64,000 nucleotides of DNA, taken from the NCBI RefSeq assembly GCF_001571225.1, contig NZ_BCTJ01000020.1, positions 1 through 64,000 on the forward strand, in the 5' to 3' direction. Made by a program: the position numbers and the translations under genes. The notes beneath the pieces were generated by a model. It did not search any database and was not told where the DNA came from. It was given only the letters and a program-made list of their open reading frames with translations. This document shows, piece by piece, positions 35,218 to 43,684 of the stretch (position 1 is its first letter; every line of letters starts with the position of its first letter). This stretch comes from Hydrogenophaga palleronii NBRC 102513. Its GTDB lineage: Bacteria > Pseudomonadota > Gammaproteobacteria > Burkholderiales > Burkholderiaceae_C.

Positions 35218-37158
35218 ATGAATTTTCGTACCGACATCAACGGATTGCGTGCCATTGCGTTGCTGGGTGTTGTGCTCTTTCATTTTTTGGGAGCAGTGTT
35301 GCCTGGTGGTTTTTCGGGGGTAGACGTCTTTTTTGTCATCTCCGGCTTCCTCATGACCTCCATCATTTTTCGAGGCATGGAAGCGCAGACTTTCAAAATC
35401 AGCGCGTTTTACCTGGCACGGGCCAAGCGGATCGTTCCTGCCCTGGCGGTGCTTTGTGGCGTCCTGGTGGTGTTGGGTTGGTTCTTTCTTCACCCAACTG
35501 ACTTCGGCACGTTGGGCAAACACGCGCTGGGCAGTCTTTCCTTCAGCTCCAACGTTGTGTATCTCAAGGAAAGCGGCTACTTTGATGAAGCATCCAAAGA
35601 GAAGTGGTTGCTGCACACGTGGTCTCTGTCCGTGGAATGGCAGTTCTATGTGCTGTACCCGATTGCGCTGGTGATTCTGCGCAGATTCATGCGCTTGCAG
35701 CCCTTGCGCTACGTGTTGGCTGCGGGTGCCGTTGCATCGTTTGCACTGTGTGTCTATGCAACGGGGCGTTGGCCCAGCTCGGCGTTTTATCTCTTGCCTA
35801 CGCGCGCCTGGGAAATGCTGGTGGGTGGCTTGGCTTTCCTGTATCCCATCCAGCTGACAAGCACGGCCAAAAAATGGACTGAGGCCTTGGGCGTTGGGGC
35901 GATTCTCGTCGCCTACGTGGCGTTCTCGGAGGCGGTTGCCTGGCCGGGGTATGCGGCCGCCTTGCCGGTGTTGGGGACGGTCTTGGTCATTGTGGCCTCC
36001 CGTGAAGACTCCCGGATCACGGGCAATGGGGTCTTCCAATGGTTTGGTGCCGTGTCTTACTCCGTTTACCTGTGGCACTGGCCCTTGGTGGTATGGCTCA
36101 ACTATGCGGGCAAGGGTACCGATCTTGTCTGGATGGCTGCCGGAATGTTGTTGTCGGTGGGGTTGGGGGCCTTGTCTTACTACATTGTTGAAAACCGAAA
36201 AAGATGGATGTTGCCGTCTTCCTTTTGGACGAGGGTGCTGGGCCCCAATCTTGGAGGTTTGTTCGTGGTGGCGGCCATCGCATGCGCGGTCATCGTCTAC
36301 CAGAATGGGTTTGAATCGCGTTTGAGTCCTCAGTACCTGTCGGTGACAGGGCAGCAGGTGATGCCGCGGCGGGACAATGGCTACTGCTTCTACGATTTCA
36401 ACAATGACACCCGCCTGGTGCCCTCGAAAGATGCGATCGTCTGTACGTTGGGGGACCGCAGCAAACGCCCCAAGGTATTGCTTTTTGGCGATTCTTTCGC
36501 TGGGCACTTTGAGCCCTTCTGGGATGAACTTGGCAAGGCCAATGCTGTGGCGATCAATGCGGTGACGACCAACTGGTGCATCCCCATCGCGGGCACCGCT
36601 TTTGATGGTCCGCCCAGTCACCCTGCTTATGAACAATGCATGCTGAATCGCCGGATGCTGGCGGCGGAGGTGGCCAACTACGACTTGGTCGTTTTTGCCG
36701 GGCAATGGAGCAATGGACTGAAGGCCGGTTATCTGAACGAGGTGATGCAGACGGTGCGCCAAACGGCCGGAATGGTTCCCTCGGTCATGGTGATGCCGGC
36801 GCCAACCCGGTACGACACCAACGTGTTGAAACGCTTTCAGCGCAGCCTTTTTTACCAAACGCCGTTTGATCTGGGGCAGTACGCCAAGGGTGGCGACAAG
36901 CAGGAAGAAGAGGCTTACGCGAGCTTGCGTGAGGATGCCAAAGACTTGAGCAACGTGCTTTTCCTGGAGCGTGAGCAGTTGTTCGCGCCATCGGATACCT
37001 ATGCCAAGTCAGGGCACACGCTGCCATACAGTCTGGATGGCATGCACATCACCCTTGAGGGGGCGCTGGTCGTCGCTGACGCGTTTCAGAAGGCTCGCAT
37101 CTATCAGCAGGTCGTGCAGCCCAAACTGGCCCTAATCGCTCATGGCGGCAAGCCGTGA
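35218..37158 (+). CDS. OafA/YrhL-type membrane acyltransferase fused to SGNH domain
   Basis: 646 residues from ATG 35218. The N-terminal half is acyltransferase family 3: FRTDINGLRAIALLGVVLFHF with the conserved His near 22, GVDVFFVISGFL, and about ten membrane segments to residue 365. The C-terminal half is a periplasmic SGNH domain with GDSFAGH (Ser near 424) and DGMHIT (Asp-x-x-His near 608). Such fusions O-acetylate LPS O-antigen, capsule or peptidoglycan sugars. GC content and codon choice look lower than in neighbouring genes, and the gene stands alone next to a tRNA, so recent acquisition is likely. No O-antigen genes are nearby. Confidence 0.93.
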   Translation: MNFRTDINGLRAIALLGVVLFHFLGAVLPGGFSGVDVFFVISGFLMTSIIFRGMEAQTFKISAFYLARAKRIVPALAVLCGVLVVLGWFFLHPTDFGTLGKHALGSLSFSSNVVYLKESGYFDEASKEKWLLHTWSLSVEWQFYVLYPIALVILRRFMRLQPLRYVLAAGAVASFALCVYATGRWPSSAFYLLPTRAWEMLVGGLAFLYPIQLTSTAKKWTEALGVGAILVAYVAFSEAVAWPGYAAALPVLGTVLVIVASREDSRITGNGVFQWFGAVSYSVYLWHWPLVVWLNYAGKGTDLVWMAAGMLLSVGLGALSYYIVENRKRWMLPSSFWTRVLGPNLGGLFVVAAIACAVIVYQNGFESRLSPQYLSVTGQQVMPRRDNGYCFYDFNNDTRLVPSKDAIVCTLGDRSKRPKVLLFGDSFAGHFEPFWDELGKANAVAINAVTTNWCIPIAGTAFDGPPSHPAYEQCMLNRRMLAAEVANYDLVVFAGQWSNGLKAGYLNEVMQTVRQTAGMVPSVMVMPAPTRYDTNVLKRFQRSLFYQTPFDLGQYAKGGDKQEEEAYASLREDAKDLSNVLFLEREQLFAPSDTYAKSGHTLPYSLDGMHITLEGALVVADAFQKARIYQQVVQPKLALIAHGGKP

Positions 37159-37486
37159 GATCAGGGCTCCCGAAGTCTTTCTTGCATTGTTGAATCCTGG
37201 TGGGAGCCTGCAGTGCTCTCAAAGGATTTCAAGCCCCGTGGCCTTTTCCTCGGCACAAGCGTGACGCAACTGGGCAGGAGCCGTCTGCGCATCGGGCCTT
37301 CCGCGCGCTTGGCGTGATTGACGGGCGGCGTTATCGCCTCACTGGCGTGTTTCCTGGATTCTTGTCGCAGGGCTTCCCGCACAGGGAAAACCCATGTCCG
37401 GCGGGCGCGGCGGCCTTTTTAGAATGTGCCGTATCCTCCCCCGCTGATGTGGGGCGCTTGTGACCCCCTTTCCAGAAAGTCCTGCA
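37159..37486. other. 328-base non-coding stretch before phaR
   Basis: No gene is supported. TAGAAT at 37420-37425, after a T-run, is a candidate -10 for phaR. GGCTCCC near the left end can pair with GGGAGCC about 30 bases later, too far apart to be a good terminator. Confidence 0.45.
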
Positions 37487-38029
37487 GTGCAAAAAACCAA
37501 GGCCGGTAGCGGCAGCGAGCGTGCGCCAGCCGTGCGTGTGATCAAGAAGTACCCGAACCGGCGTCTGTACGACACCGACACCTCGTCGTACATCACGCTG
37601 GCCGAGGTGAAGGCGCTCGTCATGGACAACGAGTCCTTCGTGGTGCGTGATGCCAAGAGCAACGACGACCTGACGCGCAGCATCCTGCTGCAGATCATTC
37701 TGGAAGAAGAAACCGCGGGCGTGCCGATCTTCACCGAGCAGGTGCTGGCGAACATCATCCGTTTCTACGGCCACGCCATGCAGGACTTCATGGGAGCCTA
37801 CCTGGAGAAGAACGTCCAGATTTTCATGGACCTGCAGCACAAGATGAGCGAGCAGTCGACCGGTGCCAATCCGGAGGCGTGGAAGCAGTTCATGAACGTG
37901 CAGTCGCCCATGATGCAGGGCATGATGGGCACATACTTGGAGCAGTCGCGCAATGCTTTCACGCAGATGCAGGAACAGATGCAGAAGAACAGCGAGCAGA
38001 TGCTGGCAGCGCTGGGGCTCAAGCGATAA
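37487..38029 (+). CDS. phaR: Polyhydroxyalkanoate synthesis repressor
   Basis: 180 residues from GTG 37487 (reads as MQKTKAG), preceded by AGAAAG; GTG 37460 is an alternative with nine more residues. The PHB/PHA accumulation regulator DNA-binding domain is RVIKKYPNRRLYDTDTSSYITLAEVK (near residues 17-42), followed by the second PHB-associated domain and a Met/Gln-rich coiled C-terminus. PhaR binds PHB granules and represses phasin and its own gene. No pha synthesis genes are in the window, but bdhA at 30.6 kb belongs to the same metabolism. Confidence 0.93.
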   Translation: MQKTKAGSGSERAPAVRVIKKYPNRRLYDTDTSSYITLAEVKALVMDNESFVVRDAKSNDDLTRSILLQIILEEETAGVPIFTEQVLANIIRFYGHAMQDFMGAYLEKNVQIFMDLQHKMSEQSTGANPEAWKQFMNVQSPMMQGMMGTYLEQSRNAFTQMQEQMQKNSEQMLAALGLKR

Positions 38030-38038
38030 CACCCGGCC

Positions 38039-38081
38039 GACCTGCCGCCATACCTGAGGGTGCCGGGGTAGGTCGTTTTTT
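38039..38081 (+). terminator. Probable terminator of phaR
   Basis: GACCT-GCC pairs with GGGTAGGTC (one G-U) and is followed by GTTTTTT, ten bases after the phaR stop. The loop is long. Confidence 0.6.
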
Positions 38082-38122
38082 CTTCAAGTGTGTTTTGTGG
38101 GCAGGTCTGAGACAATCGGACC

Positions 38123-39508
38123 ATGTCTGAAACGCTTGCCATGCCGCCCCACGCGGCGCCCAAAGTCGGTTTTGTCAGCCTGGGATGCCCCAAGGCACTG
38201 ACCGATTCCGAACTCATCCTCACGCAACTCAGCGCCGAGGGCTATCAAACTTCCAAGACCTTTGCCGGCGCCGACCTGGTGATCGTCAACACCTGCGGCT
38301 TCATTGACGACGCGGTGCGCGAAAGCCTGGACACCATTGGCGAAGCGCTGGCGGAGAACGGCAAGGTCATCGTCACTGGCTGCCTTGGCGCGCGCGAAGG
38401 CGAGGGCGGCGGCAACTTGGTGCGCCAGATGCACCCCAGCGTGCTGGCTGTCACCGGTCCGCACGCCACCCATGAGGTGATGACCGCGGTGCACGAGCAC
38501 CTGCCCAAGCCGCATGATCCGTTCGTGGATCTGGTGCCGCCGCAGGGCATCAAGCTCACGCCGCGCCACTACGCTTATCTGAAGATCAGCGAAGGCTGCA
38601 ACCACCGCTGCACTTTCTGCATCATCCCGTCCATGCGGGGTGATCTGGTGAGCCGCCCGATCGGCGATGTGCTGACCGAAGCGCGCAAGCTGTTCGAGTC
38701 GGGCGTGAAAGAGTTGCTGGTGGTCAGCCAGGACACCTCGGCCTACGGTGTGGATGTGAAGTACCGCACTGGCTTCTGGGACGGCAAGCCGGTGAAGACC
38801 CGCATGTTCGACCTGGTGCGCTCCCTCGGCGAGATCGCCCAGGCCTACGGCGCATGGGTGCGCTTGCACTATGTGTACCCCTATCCCCATGTGGACGAGA
38901 TCATCCCGCTCATGGCCGATGGCCTGTGTCTGCCTTACCTGGACGTGCCGCTGCAGCACAGCCACCCCGATGTGCTGCGCCGCATGAAACGTCCGGCCAG
39001 CGGCGAAAGGAATCTGGAACGCATTGCGCGCTGGCGCGAGCTGTGCCCGCAGATTGTGGTGCGCAGCACCTTCATCGCCGGTTTCCCGGGTGAGACCGAG
39101 GCCGAGTTCGACCATCTGTTGAATTTTGTGCGCGAGGCGCGTATCGACCGTGCAGGCTGTTTTGCCTATTCGCCCGTGCCGGGTGCGACGGCGAACGAGT
39201 TGCCCGACGCCGTGCCCGATGCATTGCGCGAAGAGCGCCGTGCGCGTTTCATGGCCGTGGCCGAGACTGTGTCGGCCGAGAAGCTGCAGCAGCGCGTGGG
39301 CGCGACCATGCAGGTGCTGGTGGACTCGGCACCCGGGCTGGGGAAAAAGGGTGGCATTGGCCGCAGCTATGCCGATGCGCCCGAGATCGACGGCGTCGTG
39401 CGGCTGCTGCCGCCGGAGAAGATCAGCAAGACCATGAAGGTCGGTGAATTCACCAAGGCCCGCGTGGTCGCTGCACAAGGGCATGACCTGTTGGCGGTGC
39501 CGGTTTGA
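38123..39508 (+). CDS. rimO: Ribosomal protein S12 methylthiotransferase
   Basis: 461 residues of the MiaB/RimO class. The N-terminal UPF0004 domain opens [16 protein letters not shown] and includes VNTCGF and TGCLGA, giving the three Cys of the auxiliary cluster. The radical-SAM motif CNHRCTFC is near 160-167. A C-terminal TRAM domain follows (from about 385). It methylthiolates an Asp of S12. It is transcribed alone, with a GC-rich hairpin 27 bases after its stop. Confidence 0.97.
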   Translation: MSETLAMPPHAAPKVGFVSLGCPKALTDSELILTQLSAEGYQTSKTFAGADLVIVNTCGFIDDAVRESLDTIGEALAENGKVIVTGCLGAREGEGGGNLVRQMHPSVLAVTGPHATHEVMTAVHEHLPKPHDPFVDLVPPQGIKLTPRHYAYLKISEGCNHRCTFCIIPSMRGDLVSRPIGDVLTEARKLFESGVKELLVVSQDTSAYGVDVKYRTGFWDGKPVKTRMFDLVRSLGEIAQAYGAWVRLHYVYPYPHVDEIIPLMADGLCLPYLDVPLQHSHPDVLRRMKRPASGERNLERIARWRELCPQIVVRSTFIAGFPGETEAEFDHLLNFVREARIDRAGCFAYSPVPGATANELPDAVPDALREERRARFMAVAETVSAEKLQQRVGATMQVLVDSAPGLGKKGGIGRSYADAPEIDGVVRLLPPEKISKTMKVGEFTKARVVAAQGHDLLAVPV

Positions 39509-39534
39509 CGGGTTTCCCGTTGACGTCATCACCC

Positions 39535-39554
39535 GCCCGGCCATCGTGCCGGGC
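39535..39554 (+). other. GC-rich hairpin after rimO
   Basis: GCCCGGC-CATCGT-GCCGGGC forms a perfect 7-base stem with no U-tract. It resembles the U-tract-less hairpins after relA, tsf and pyrH in this window. Confidence 0.5.
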
Positions 39555-39630
39555 GCTTCAGGAAGCGAAGCAATGTCTCACGGTGCGTGAAGCCTGCCTG
39601 CAGGTTTTTCGTGTCGCGAAGACAAAAGAA

Positions 39631-39663
39631 AAGGGCTTGCAAACATTGCGTTTGCAAGCCCTT
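39631..39663 (-). terminator. Intrinsic terminator of tRNA-Leu
   Basis: On the minus strand AAGGGCTTGCAAA pairs with TTTGCAAGCCCTT and is followed by TTCTTTTGT. It begins six bases past the tRNA CCA. On the plus strand there is no T-run, so it acts mainly leftward. Confidence 0.85.
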
Positions 39664-39668
39664 ATGAT

Positions 39669-39753
<85 letters not shown>

Positions 39754-39769
39754 TTTCAGGAAAAACGCA

Positions 39770-39775
39770 AGTATA
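39770..39775 (-). promoter_or_regulatory. Candidate -10 element of tRNA-Leu
   Basis: Minus-strand TATACT, the same hexamer as before tRNA-Val, 16 bases upstream of the tRNA 5' end, within the 59-base gap shared with divergent rnr. No clear -35. Confidence 0.45.
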
Positions 39776-39812
39776 GCAGAGAAAATTTGCTCGAAAAAAG
39801 CTGAGAAAAAAA

Positions 39813-42107
39813 TTGAACGAAAAAAATAGCCTGTTGGCCGAATATGAAGGTGTTGTGTCTGGCCACCGAGACGGACATGGTTTTGTGATTCGCGATGATG
39901 GACAGGCCGATATTTACCTGCCGTCCAACGAGATGCGCGCGGTGCTGCACAAGGACAGGGTCAAGGCCCGCATCGTGCGCCTGGACCGCAAGGGCCGGCC
40001 CGAGGGCCGTGTGACGGAGATCGTCGAGCGCTCGGACTCCCCGATCATCGGCCGCCTGCTGCAAGAGAGCGGCGTGTGGCTGGTGGCTCCGGAAGACAAG
40101 CGCTACGGCCAGGATGTGTTGATTCCCAAAGGTGCCACCGGCTCCGCCAAGCCCGGCCAGGTGGTCGTGGTGCAGCTGACCGAGCCGCCCGCGTTGTACG
40201 GCCAGCCGGTCGGACGCGTGAAGGAAGTGCTGGGCGAGATCGACGACCCCGGCATGGAGATCGAAATCGCGGTGCGCAAGTACGGCGTGCCGCACGAATT
40301 CTCGGACGCCGCGCTGGCGCAGGCCCGTGCGCTGCCGGACCATGTGCGTTCCGCCGACCACAAGCATCGCGTGGACCTGCGCGATGTGCCGCTGGTGACC
40401 ATCGACGGCGAAGACGCACGCGACTTCGACGATGCGGTGTACTGCGAGCCGGCGAAGGTCGGCAAGGGCAAGGGCTGGCGCCTGCTGGTTGCGATCGCCG
40501 ACGTGAGCCACTACGTGGAAACGGGCTCAGCCATCGACGTCGACGCCTACGACCGCGCGACCTCGGTGTATTTCCCGCGCCGTGTCATTCCCATGTTGCC
40601 GGAGAAACTCTCCAACGGCCTGTGTTCGCTCAACCCGGGCGTGGAGCGCCTGTGCATGGTGTGCGACATGCTGGTCAATGCCAAGGGTGAGGTGCATGCC
40701 TACCAGTTCTATCCGGCGGTGATGTTCAGCCACGCGCGCTTCACCTACACCGAGGTGGCCGCGATCCTGCAGAACACGCGTGGGCCGGAAGCCGCTCAGC
40801 GCAAGGGCCTGGTGCCCTACGTGCTCAACCTGCACGACGTTTACCGTGCACTGCTCATGGCGCGCGGCGAACGCGGCGCGGTGGACTTCGAGACCACCGA
40901 GACCCAGATCGTGTGCGACGAGTCCGGCCGCATCGAAAAAATCGTCCCGCGCACCCGCAACGACGCGCACAAGCTGATCGAAGAAGCCATGCTGGCCGCC
41001 AACGTGTGTTCGGCCGACTTCATCAACCAGGGAAAACACACCGGCCTGTTCCGGGTGCACGAAGGCCCGACGCCGGAGAAGCAGGAAATACTGCGCAACT
41101 ATCTCAAGGCCATGGGCGTGTCGCAGACCATCGGCGACAACCCCAAGCCGGGTGACTTCCAGGCGATCGCGAACGCGACCAAGGACCGCCCGGAGGCGCA
41201 GCAGATCCACACCATGTTGCTGCGCTCCATGCAGCAGGCGATCTACACCCCGATCAACAGCGGCCACTTCGGCCTGGCGTTCGAGGCCTACACCCACTTC
41301 ACCAGTCCGATCCGGCGCTATCCCGATCTGCTGGTGCACCGTGTGATCAAGGCCATCCTGGCGCGCAAGCGTTATGAACTGCCTGCGCTGCCGACACCGG
41401 GCGAGGCCCACGCGAAGCTGAGCAAGCGCCTGGCCAGCCGTGTCAAACCACCGGTGCCGGGCGAGCCGGTCAAGAAGCCTTCTGCCGACACCCTGGCCTG
41501 GCAGGCCGCGGGCCTGCATTGCAGCGCCAACGAGCGCCGCGCCGATGAAGCGAGCCGCGACGTCGAAGCCTGGCTCAAGTGCAAGTACATGCGCGAGCAC
41601 CTGGGCGAAGAGTTCAGCGGTGTGGTCAGTTCGGTCACCAGCTTCGGCCTGTTCGTCACGCTGGATGCGATGTACGTTGAAGGCCTGGTGCACATCACCG
41701 AACTGGGCGGCGAGTACTTCCGTTTCGACGAAGCGCGCCAGGAGTTGCGTGGCGAGCGCACCGGCATCCGTTATGCGCTGGGCAGCCGGGTGCAGGTGCA
41801 GGTGAGCCGCGTCGATCTGGACGGCCGCCGCATCGACTTCCGTCTGGTCAGCGGCAACGACGATCTGGTGTTGCGTGCCATGCGCGACAAGACGGGCTCG
41901 TCGCCGGGTGCATCCGACGGCGGCGGCGTACCCGCCGGAGGCCGCAGCAGCAAGGAGCGGCGCAGTGCCGGTGGCAAGGAGCGCTCCGGTGGTGCCAAGC
42001 CGCCAGCAGCGGAGGCCAAGGCCGCAGGCCGCAAGGCGGCGGGCAAAAAGACCGAGCGGGGTGGCGCGCGCAGCACCGCCAGCCAGTCCCGCAAGAGCCG
42101 GCGCTGA
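39813..42107 (+). CDS. rnr: Ribonuclease R
   Basis: 764 residues from TTG 39813; no ATG precedes the first domain, and the start lies in an A-rich stretch with a weak GAG. Order: N-terminal OB/cold-shock domains (GHRDGHGFVIRDDGQADIYL), the RNB catalytic domain with DGEDARDFDDAV (Asp cluster near 196-206), an S1 domain (from about 596: FSGVVSSVTSFGLFVTLDAMYVEGLV), and a Lys/Arg/Ala/Gly/Ser-rich tail from about 694. It degrades structured RNA 3' to 5' and matures rRNA and tmRNA. The basic tail probably aids RNA binding. It diverges from tRNA-Leu. Confidence 0.96.
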   Translation: MNEKNSLLAEYEGVVSGHRDGHGFVIRDDGQADIYLPSNEMRAVLHKDRVKARIVRLDRKGRPEGRVTEIVERSDSPIIGRLLQESGVWLVAPEDKRYGQDVLIPKGATGSAKPGQVVVVQLTEPPALYGQPVGRVKEVLGEIDDPGMEIEIAVRKYGVPHEFSDAALAQARALPDHVRSADHKHRVDLRDVPLVTIDGEDARDFDDAVYCEPAKVGKGKGWRLLVAIADVSHYVETGSAIDVDAYDRATSVYFPRRVIPMLPEKLSNGLCSLNPGVERLCMVCDMLVNAKGEVHAYQFYPAVMFSHARFTYTEVAAILQNTRGPEAAQRKGLVPYVLNLHDVYRALLMARGERGAVDFETTETQIVCDESGRIEKIVPRTRNDAHKLIEEAMLAANVCSADFINQGKHTGLFRVHEGPTPEKQEILRNYLKAMGVSQTIGDNPKPGDFQAIANATKDRPEAQQIHTMLLRSMQQAIYTPINSGHFGLAFEAYTHFTSPIRRYPDLLVHRVIKAILARKRYELPALPTPGEAHAKLSKRLASRVKPPVPGEPVKKPSADTLAWQAAGLHCSANERRADEASRDVEAWLKCKYMREHLGEEFSGVVSSVTSFGLFVTLDAMYVEGLVHITELGGEYFRFDEARQELRGERTGIRYALGSRVQVQVSRVDLDGRRIDFRLVSGNDDLVLRAMRDKTGSSPGASDGGGVPAGGRSSKERRSAGGKERSGGAKPPAAEAKAAGRKAAGKKTERGGARSTASQSRKSRR

Positions 42108-42131
42108 GCCGGCGCCACGCTGAAGAGAACC

Positions 42132-43058
42132 ATGCCTGTTTCAGCCGCCACCGCCAAGAAGGCCGTCGACAAGCTGGCGAAGGCTCAACGCGCTGCGACG
42201 AGCACGGTGCCGATCGGCCGAGCCTTGCGCATCGGCGTGTCGGCGCGCTTGCTGCACCAGGCGCCGCAGGAGCTGGGCTTTCGCAACAAGATCCTGCAGT
42301 ACATCGAGCAGTCGCTGGCGCACTGGATCATGGAGCACGGGGCCGTGGCCTTCATGGTGCCGGCGGTGGCACACGACAGCAAACACGCGGCGCGACACCT
42401 CAAGGTGGAGCACGTGGTGCAGGAGCTGGACGCGCTGGTGCTGCAAGGCGGCGCCGACGTGGCGCCGCAGACCTATGGCCAGACGCCGATGGATCCGCGC
42501 TGGCAGGGCGATGTGGTGCGCGACCGGTATGAACTGGCCCTGCTGCGCGCCTTTCTCGCGCAGAAAAAACCGGTGCTGGGCGTGTGCCGCGGGGCGCAAC
42601 TGCTCAACGTGGCGTTTGGCGGCACGCTGTACCAGGACATCCCCACGCAATGCCCGGCGGCGCACGCGCACGTCGACACTGACCTGTACGACCAGCTTGA
42701 ACACGACGTGACCTTTCTGCAGGGCACGGCGCTCACCAGGCTCTACCCCAATGCCTCGCAGTTGCGCGTGACCAGCATCCACCACCAGGCGGTGGCCGAG
42801 CTCGGCAAGGGCATGGTGGTGGAGGCGGTGTCCACGCTGGACGGCATGGTGGAAGCGATCCGCTGGACCGGCGAGGCCTATGCACGCGGCGTGCAGTGGC
42901 ACCCCGAGTTCCACCATGGGCGTGACGCGCTGGCCGACAGCTCCCCCATCATGCTGGACTTCCTGGAGGCCTCGCGCGAGGCGGCGCTCACGCGCCTGGC
43001 GGCTGGCCTGGAGCCGGATCCGCGGGTGCCACGGGCCCCGCTGCGCCTGGGCGCCTGA
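42132..43058 (+). CDS. Gamma-glutamyl-gamma-aminobutyrate hydrolase-like (PuuD) class I glutamine amidotransferase
   Basis: 308 residues. Triad: nucleophile Cys in VLGVCRGAQLLNVAFGG, then His and Glu in GVQWHPEF. The LVLQGGADVAPQTYG segment is typical of the peptidase C26/PuuD group, which cleaves gamma-glutamyl amides such as gamma-Glu-GABA in putrescine breakdown. No other puu gene is close. An N-terminal stretch of about 30 basic residues precedes the domain. A GAAGAG ribosome binding site precedes ATG 42132; rnr ends 24 bases upstream, so they may be co-transcribed. Confidence 0.88.
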   Translation: MPVSAATAKKAVDKLAKAQRAATSTVPIGRALRIGVSARLLHQAPQELGFRNKILQYIEQSLAHWIMEHGAVAFMVPAVAHDSKHAARHLKVEHVVQELDALVLQGGADVAPQTYGQTPMDPRWQGDVVRDRYELALLRAFLAQKKPVLGVCRGAQLLNVAFGGTLYQDIPTQCPAAHAHVDTDLYDQLEHDVTFLQGTALTRLYPNASQLRVTSIHHQAVAELGKGMVVEAVSTLDGMVEAIRWTGEAYARGVQWHPEFHHGRDALADSSPIMLDFLEASREAALTRLAAGLEPDPRVPRAPLRLGA

Positions 43059-43121
43059 GGCGGCTTGCGGCACGCCGCACAGGTCCTACACTCGGCTGTC
43101 GTTTTCAGACCTCCTCACGCC

Positions 43122-43673
43122 ATGCGCATCGTCTTTTTCCTGCTCGAAACCCTGTTCTTCTTCCTGATCGCGGCGGCTCTGCTGCGCGCCTGGATGAACC
43201 ATCTGCGGGTGCACATGTCGGCCCAGCCGGGCCGGCTGGCGATGGCGGTGACCGACTGGTTGGTGGTGCCGTTGCGCCGGGTGCTGCCGCGTGGTCTGGC
43301 ACAGAGCCGCATCGACTGGGGCAGCCTGGTCGCGGCGCTGCTGCTGGCTGTGGCCTACGGGCTGTTGTGGTTGCTGCTGGCCACCGCGGCGTCGGCGGCG
43401 CCGTTCACGGCCGAAGCCTCGGTGATGCTGGTGTTCACCATGGCGTTGCGCATTCTGGCACGCACCCTGTTGCAGGGGCTGATGATCCTGCTGATCGGCT
43501 ACGCCATCCTGTCCTGGGTGCAGCCGCAGTCGCCGGTCATGGGCACGCTGGACCGCCTGTGTGCGCCCATCCTGCGCCCGGTGCGCCGCATCGTGCCGCT
43601 GGTGGGCGGGGTTGACCTGTCGGTGCTGGTGCTCATCATCCTGCTGCAGGTCGGCCTGATGCTGCTGGGCTGA
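43122..43673 (+). CDS. YggT-family inner-membrane protein
   Basis: 183 residues from ATG 43122. Two YggT repeats, each with hydrophobic segments: one near 3-75 ending WLVVPLRRVLP, the other near 125-183 with YAILSWVQPQSPVMGTLDRL and PILRPVRRIVP. The family is linked to osmotic or division-related membrane functions but lacks a defined activity. It converges on nnr; the two stops lie within a small CTGAGG/CCTCAG hairpin. Confidence 0.9.
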   Translation: MRIVFFLLETLFFFLIAAALLRAWMNHLRVHMSAQPGRLAMAVTDWLVVPLRRVLPRGLAQSRIDWGSLVAALLLAVAYGLLWLLLATAASAAPFTAEASVMLVFTMALRILARTLLQGLMILLIGYAILSWVQPQSPVMGTLDRLCAPILRPVRRIVPLVGGVDLSVLVLIILLQVGLMLLG

Positions 43674-43684
43674 GGCCGCAGCCC

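Noticed and set aside
35167-36858. 563-codon minus-strand open frame in the lower-GC region
   Set aside because: More notable because GC is lower here, but the plus strand has a full acyltransferase/SGNH protein and the antisense frame has no motif or start signal.
34802-37460. Genomic-island attachment site at tRNA-Val
   Set aside because: No repeat of the tRNA 3' end was found downstream and no integrase gene is present, so only single-gene acquisition is suggested.
34878-39663. tRNA-Val and tRNA-Leu terminators as a repeat family
   Set aside because: Both stems share CTTGCAA/TTGCAAG, but the outer stem bases differ and two copies are too few to claim a repeat.
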